A stretch of DNA of 64,000 bases from Tretioscincus oriximinensis (lineage: Eukaryota > Chordata > Lepidosauria > Squamata > Gymnophthalmidae). The position numbers were made by a program, and so were the translations under genes. Within the stretch, counting starts at the first letter, position 1. Every line of letters begins with the position of its first letter. The notes beneath the pieces are model-generated. The model had not been told where the DNA came from, did not search any database, and saw only the letters and a list, made by a program, of their open reading frames with translations. Shown in pieces: positions 35,301 through 41,300 of this stretch. The stretch covers positions 69,632 to 133,631 of the forward strand of contig JAJVDF010001212.1 in assembly GCA_022410635.1 (NCBI GenBank). The letters run 5' to 3'.

Positions 35301-38300
35301 TTGAGACCCACAAGACACAACATGAAGATGACGATGATGATGATGGGAAGACAGACCCTTTCCACACCAAGTCTCTCTGCTCCCTTCCCATCCTGCGTCA
35401 CATCCCAACTCCATTAAGGCCACACCTCCCTAAGACCATGCCGTGAGCTTCTCTGGAAATCTTGGAATTACCCAAAATCTCAGATTCACCTTGATTTTCT
35501 GGAANATCCCAGAAAAATTGGGGTATGTGGTTAGTCTACGTTTTTCTACACTAGGAAGGGATCCACATGTTATTCTGGTGTGTATAGGCCTCATTGCACA
35601 CAGACAGCAGGCCTACATAAGAATGTACGAGAGGAGCCCTGCTGAATGGAGCCAGAGCCCATCTAGTCCAGCCTTCTGTCTCTTCCAGTGGCCCACCAAT
35701 TGCACCTGGGCAGTCTGAGGCAGAAGAAGGGAAAACCCTCATCTGTCCTCCACGCCCTGCAAATGGTACTTCAGGAATCCTGCCTGTTGCTCCATCCTAG
35801 AGGCAGGATCAAGACATCCATCCTAACAGCTATTTATACCCTTGGTTTCCGTGAACGTGTCTAATCCTGTCTTGAAGCTATCCAGGCTGCTAGCTGACAC
35901 CACCTCTGGAACTAAATTCCATAGATCGGTGACCCTTTGGGTAAAAAAATACTTTCCCTTCTCTGTCCTTANTTTTCTGCCCATCAATTTCAAGGAATGC
36001 CCCCTGGTCCTAGTATTGTGTGACAGAAAATATTTTTTCTCTATGCCCCTTATCCATCCCATGCATGATTTTATACAATTCAATCAGATTGCCTCTTAAA
36101 TGCTGTCTTTCAAGGCTGAAGGGGCCCTGACATTGCAGCCTGATTTCATAAGGGAAGTCATAACACCCCAGATGTACTCTACCCGTGGACACCAGGCCTC
36201 TTGGATCCTTCCAGGGACCGAATAAAGCCTAGTGCAGAACTTTTAGTTTACACAGAGGGGGAGCTTTGGGGAACTAGGACTGGTTGGAAAATGTGCAGAG
36301 AAAGACTAGCTTCCCACCCAGCTCTTAGGGTGTTGGCCTATTACCCTCTTGTTTGCTTTCTTGTCTCTCCATCCTAGGAGCCTTGGCGTCCACTTCTCCA
36401 AGGTGCGCTCGCTGACGCTGGATTCCTGGGAACCGGAACTTGTGAAGGTAAAAGGCCCTGGGCGAGGAATAGACAGGCTTCCTGCTATTATCAAGGGGAC
36501 TTGGCTGTTCCTTTGTGTTGACTGTGCTGCTGGGGGCTGATGGGAAATTACGTGCTTTCTCCCCCCTCCCCAAATCCAGAACTTCTCAAGAGAACAAAGG
36601 TGAAGGTGGCTGATTTAAACTGTGTTTAGCGCCTGTTGGGCAGAACCTTTGATCTGTGCTTTTTGGTTTGGGGATCAAAACACCAAGACCAGGAGATGAG
36701 GAAAAGGGTTTCTTCTCTTCCGTCTGCTGCAGCTGATGTGTGAGCTGGGGAACCGCGTCATCAACCAGATCTACGAGGCCCGGGTGGAGGAGATGAACAT
36801 GAGGCGGCCCCATCCTGGCTGTTCACGGTGAGGCGGCCCTTTCCTCGTGGTGGGGGTTCAAGGGTTTCATTTTGTCAAACACTTCTGATTTTAAAATGGC
36901 CGCCCACCAGCCTTGGCGGGAGATGGTTCTTGAGTCTGGGATTTTACATTTGCGGTCTTTAGACTGTGGTTTCTCATAAGGCGGGTTAAACTCTGGCTCT
37001 GTACATGTGAATGAGCTTTACTAAACTTCCATGGGCCCTACACAATGGCATGGCCAATGGCCAATGGCAAGGCATGATGGGATATGTGCTTTAGCTATGT
37101 CTAGAGGCCAATGTTTGGCCAATGGCAAGGCATGATGGGATATGTGCTTTAGCTATGTTTAAACACCAACATTTGACTAATGGCAGGGCATGATGGGAGA
37201 TGTGCTTTACCTATATCTGGAGGCTGCAGCAGTTCAGGAGTAGGAATAGATGTAGGACGATTCTTGGGCTTAGCGTGTCAAGAAACTGGATTTCTTTCTC
37301 CCTCTGCTGCAGGCTGGAAAAAGAGGCCTGGATCCGGGCCAAGTATGTGGACAAGAAGTTTATCACCAAACTCCCCAGTGCTGGGATTCGGACAGTTCGA
37401 GGCGGGGATGCCCAGGGGTCACATAGGCCCCCTAAGCCTTTCGTCAAGCCCAGGCCTCCGGGCCACATCCGCAGAGGTGCGCTGCCTGCAGAGCTGCTTC
37501 TGCCTGCCGCTTTCTGAGCACTCTTGGGCTGATGGGCTGGGTGGGGGACCCAGGATGGGAATTCGGCTTTTGTTGTTTCTTTATGCTGACATCCTGCCCT
37601 GTCCACGAAGGTCTCAGGGTGGTTAACAGTAAAGGCAAAGTACAAAATTAACCTTTCAAAATAAGGCCTGTAGGTGGGGAAGGGGAGGCTGTTTCTTCAA
37701 CCAAACAGGGGGGCTTCTCCTTGAGATCTTAGTGCCCAGGCAGTCTATACGGGAGAAGGAGCTTTCTCTGCCGTTAGCTTCCATGGTCTGGTGCAGCCTA
37801 TGTGTTTGCTGGCAGAGTGGGAGTTTTATGGCTTGGAACTGTGCGTTGTTTGGTGTCCAAATGGAAACTAGAAACGTGGCCCCTGGAAGGAGCTTGTGTG
37901 CCGCTGGTTATAATCTTGACTGTTGCTTCTTTCCATGCTTCCGCTGATGGGCCTGGAGCAGCTGACGGCACATAGGGGTAAAGCGGTGCTTGTGATACAT
38001 GGTATAAATGAAATCACAAGCTCTGGCTTGGGTGTGAGCTCAGAGGGTAATTTCTGGTTCTTGCGTTTCTCTGTTCTCTTGTAGGGCGGAGTTTAAACGC
38101 CAGCAGTCCGGTCGCAGGTAAGGTCCCCGTGGGTGTTTGGAAGCCCTGGGGGAAATGCTGCGGAGGGGACGGGTGTTCTGGGGAGTGGGGGACTGATTAG
38201 GTGCACTGGAATCCCCCCAACTCAATTCCCAGTCCTCTTGGTCCAGCTACGCACTGCAGAGTGAGATCCAGACAATCTCTGAGAGCACAAGAGAGGCACC

Positions 38301-41300
38301 TCCTTATCTTGCTGAGAACAATCGGTGTATTTGGGCTTTTGTAAGCTCTTGTAAGAGAAGAGGGAGCGTGAACAATTTTTTTCTTGAAAAGCNGAGTTGT
38401 TTTTTCTGGATCATCTTAACAGTACCAGACCCTCCCTCCCACATTCCTTCTCTGCTTTGTTTCTATTCCTTCCTTCCTCCTTCCTTCCCACCTTCCTTTT
38501 TCCCTCCCTCCTCCCTTCCCTTCTTCCATCCATCCCTCCTTTTTTGCCTTCTTCCCTTCCTGCTTCTTCTTCCTACCTTCCTTGTCTCCTTCCTTCCTTT
38601 CCTCCTTCCCTCTATTTTTCCTTTCTTCCTTCCCTCTCTTCTTCCTTCCCTNCTTCCTTCTCTGCTCTGCTTCTAGTATTAATTCCTTCCTTCCTTCCTC
38701 TTTCTTTCTTTCTTTCTTCCTTCCTATCTTTCTTTATTTCCTCCTCTACTTTGCATCTGCTCCTCTATTCCTCCTTCCTCCTTCCCTTTTTCCTTCCTCC
38801 TCCGGAGCTCTCAAAGCCAGTTAGAGCCACAGAAACGAAATGCAGACTACAGTGTGCTAAAGTCCTAACTGACGTTGGCCTCTTACTGTTTTTCNTGGTT
38901 TTCTTTGCAGGGCAGAAGGAAGGTTCACCTTTAGGAACAGCTCCCAGCCCAGAGGACCTACAGAATTTGCACCCAGGAGCCCTTCTGTACCATGCAGCCA
39001 CTGGGCCTCCCTGCCTGCCCACCATGGCAGACGCCCTGGCCCACGGTGCCGATGTCAACTGGGTGAATGCAGCCCAGGAGAGCCGCACACCCTTGCTGCA
39101 GGCAGTGGCCGCCGTGAGTCTGCTGGGCGGGTCGGAGCCTGTGAGGGACTTGGGAAGAGGTGCTCCCCAAACCCCACCCCTTCGTTTTACCTTCTCTCTG
39201 TTTTTACCCAGAATTCTCTGCTGGCCTGCGAGTTCTTGCTGCAAAACGGTGCTAGTGTCAACCAGCCGGACATCAAGGGCCGGGGCCCTCTGCACCACGC
39301 CACCATCTTGTGTCACACTGGGTAATTAAAGATCAATCAACCGCAAATAGGTCTCTTTTCCCTTGGTGTCTTTGCCATGTGCTAAAGAGCTGCCTTCCCT
39401 GTTCCCTTCGCTAGCCTGGCCTGCCTCTTTCTCAAGCGCGGAGCCAACATGAGTGCCGTTGATACAGAAGGCAAGGACCCCCTCAGCATTGCCGTGGAAT
39501 TGGCCAACGCAGACATCGTGACTTTGTAAGGAGCAGGGGCCCTGTTTCTTCAAGAAAGGTTCCCTGGGGGGGGGGGGAGGGGGGGAACTGGAGTGAAAGT
39601 TGTTTGGATCTGAGCTGGCTGCATGTGTTTTCCAGATAATCCAAGTGGAAAACGCACTGGGCGTGCTCAGTCCACACAATAATGCGTTTTCCGAGTGGAG
39701 TTTGCTCAGAAAACCGTTGAAAATGCAGCTTAAAGGAATTCGCGTTCAGTGCANTCTGGCGGCGATTTTGNCGAACAGCTGGCAGTCTGTTCCTTGGGTT
39801 TCTCCTGGGAAATGCAGAAAAAGCCCTAAAGACAGGGCAGCAGCAGATCTATGCAGATCTCCTGCCTTTCTCCCCATTGTTTTTCCTGAAGCGACTTGGA
39901 TTCCTGTGATCAACTGATCCCGTCTGACATTCTGATCTGTATGGGTAAAACAGAGAGCGGGAAGGCAGGAGATCTTGGATCTCCTGTTGTAGACCCCAGC
40001 CTTCGGTGGTTCTTCTGCCTTTCCCAAAAGGACCCCCAAGGACCAGATCTCCAGAGTGTGCAGATGTAAAAACGGGGCTGTGAGAAAACAGTGAAAGGAA
40101 CCCAGGGGGCTCTTGCGGCCATCTTACTGGCTGGGTCCAAAGCCCCGACAGCCCTGAGGCAGGAGGGAGCAGCATGGCTCTGCCACTGAGAGAAGCGCAT
40201 GGCTGCAGAGGCGGAACATCCTGTGACTGTGAAAGCTTAACTGATGTGTTTTTCCCCTAATTGAGTGCCCCACAAGTGCAGTCGAGGTGATGTGGAATAT
40301 CAAGGTGCAGAGCTCCTAGGCCATGATGCCTGAAGGAGTGCCTTCTCCCATGCAGACCTGCCCTTGCATTGAGATCTCAAGGAGAAGGCCTTCTGGTAGT
40401 TCCTCCACTTGCAGGGATGGGCCTCCTCCGTGGAGGCCGCCACACTCTGGATTGCTGCCTTCTAAAGGCTCGCCAGGCCCCAGACTATAGTTTTTGGCGA
40501 CTAGTAAAAAATCTTCACTCGAGCTTTGGACTGTTAGCTCCCTCTGCTCCCTGTCCTAGTGGTGGTGCAGGATATGGATCTTTTAAATGTTTTATTGTTG
40601 TGTATTCTTCTTCCTCATCCTCTCCTTCCTCTCTTCCCCTTCGTCTCCTCGCTTTTCCTTGCCCTGTGACCAGTGGTGAAAGGCAGGATATAAATCACCA
40701 AATAAATATTTTTGCTATAATTTTGCCCGCGATCCATTAAATTACACCGTCTCAATTAGCTGCAAAGTGTCTGATGGATAAAGGACGGTTTGATACCTCA
40801 GAGGAGCGCCTGGAAACCTTGATCGTTGGGGTGGAGGTCTGTTTCTCTGAGATGATTTTCACTTCTCTCTGCTTTGGAGAGCTTGGATAGTTTCAAGACA
40901 GGACTAGACAGGTTTATGGACACCAAAGGTATAAATGGATACTAGGATGGATGTCTGGATGTTGCCTCTGGGATGGAGCAACAGGCAGGACTCTTGAAAT
41001 ACCATTTGCAGGGAGTCATGAACAGGAGCATATTTTGCTTTCCTCTGTTCGGACTGCCCAGGTGCATCTGGTGGGCCTCTGGTGTGAGACAGAATGCTGG
41101 ACTTGATGGGCTGTGGCCTGATCCAGGATGGCTCTTCTTATGTTCTTATGTTCCCCCCTTCATCCCACAAAGGTTGCGACTAGCCAAGATGCGGGAAGCT
41201 GAACTGGCCCTTGGCCAAGCAGGTGAGTCTTGCCTAACTGGGGGCTGGACAAAAGCCATGACAAAAGCCAGGCCTGTCGTCTGACCATATTTTTTTCTGT

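Noticed and set aside
38397..39329. 310-codon open frame containing ACAP1 exon 19 sequence
   Set aside because: It starts in a CTTC repeat and reads through an intron. The spliced exon borders with conserved phases explain the ACAP1 part better.
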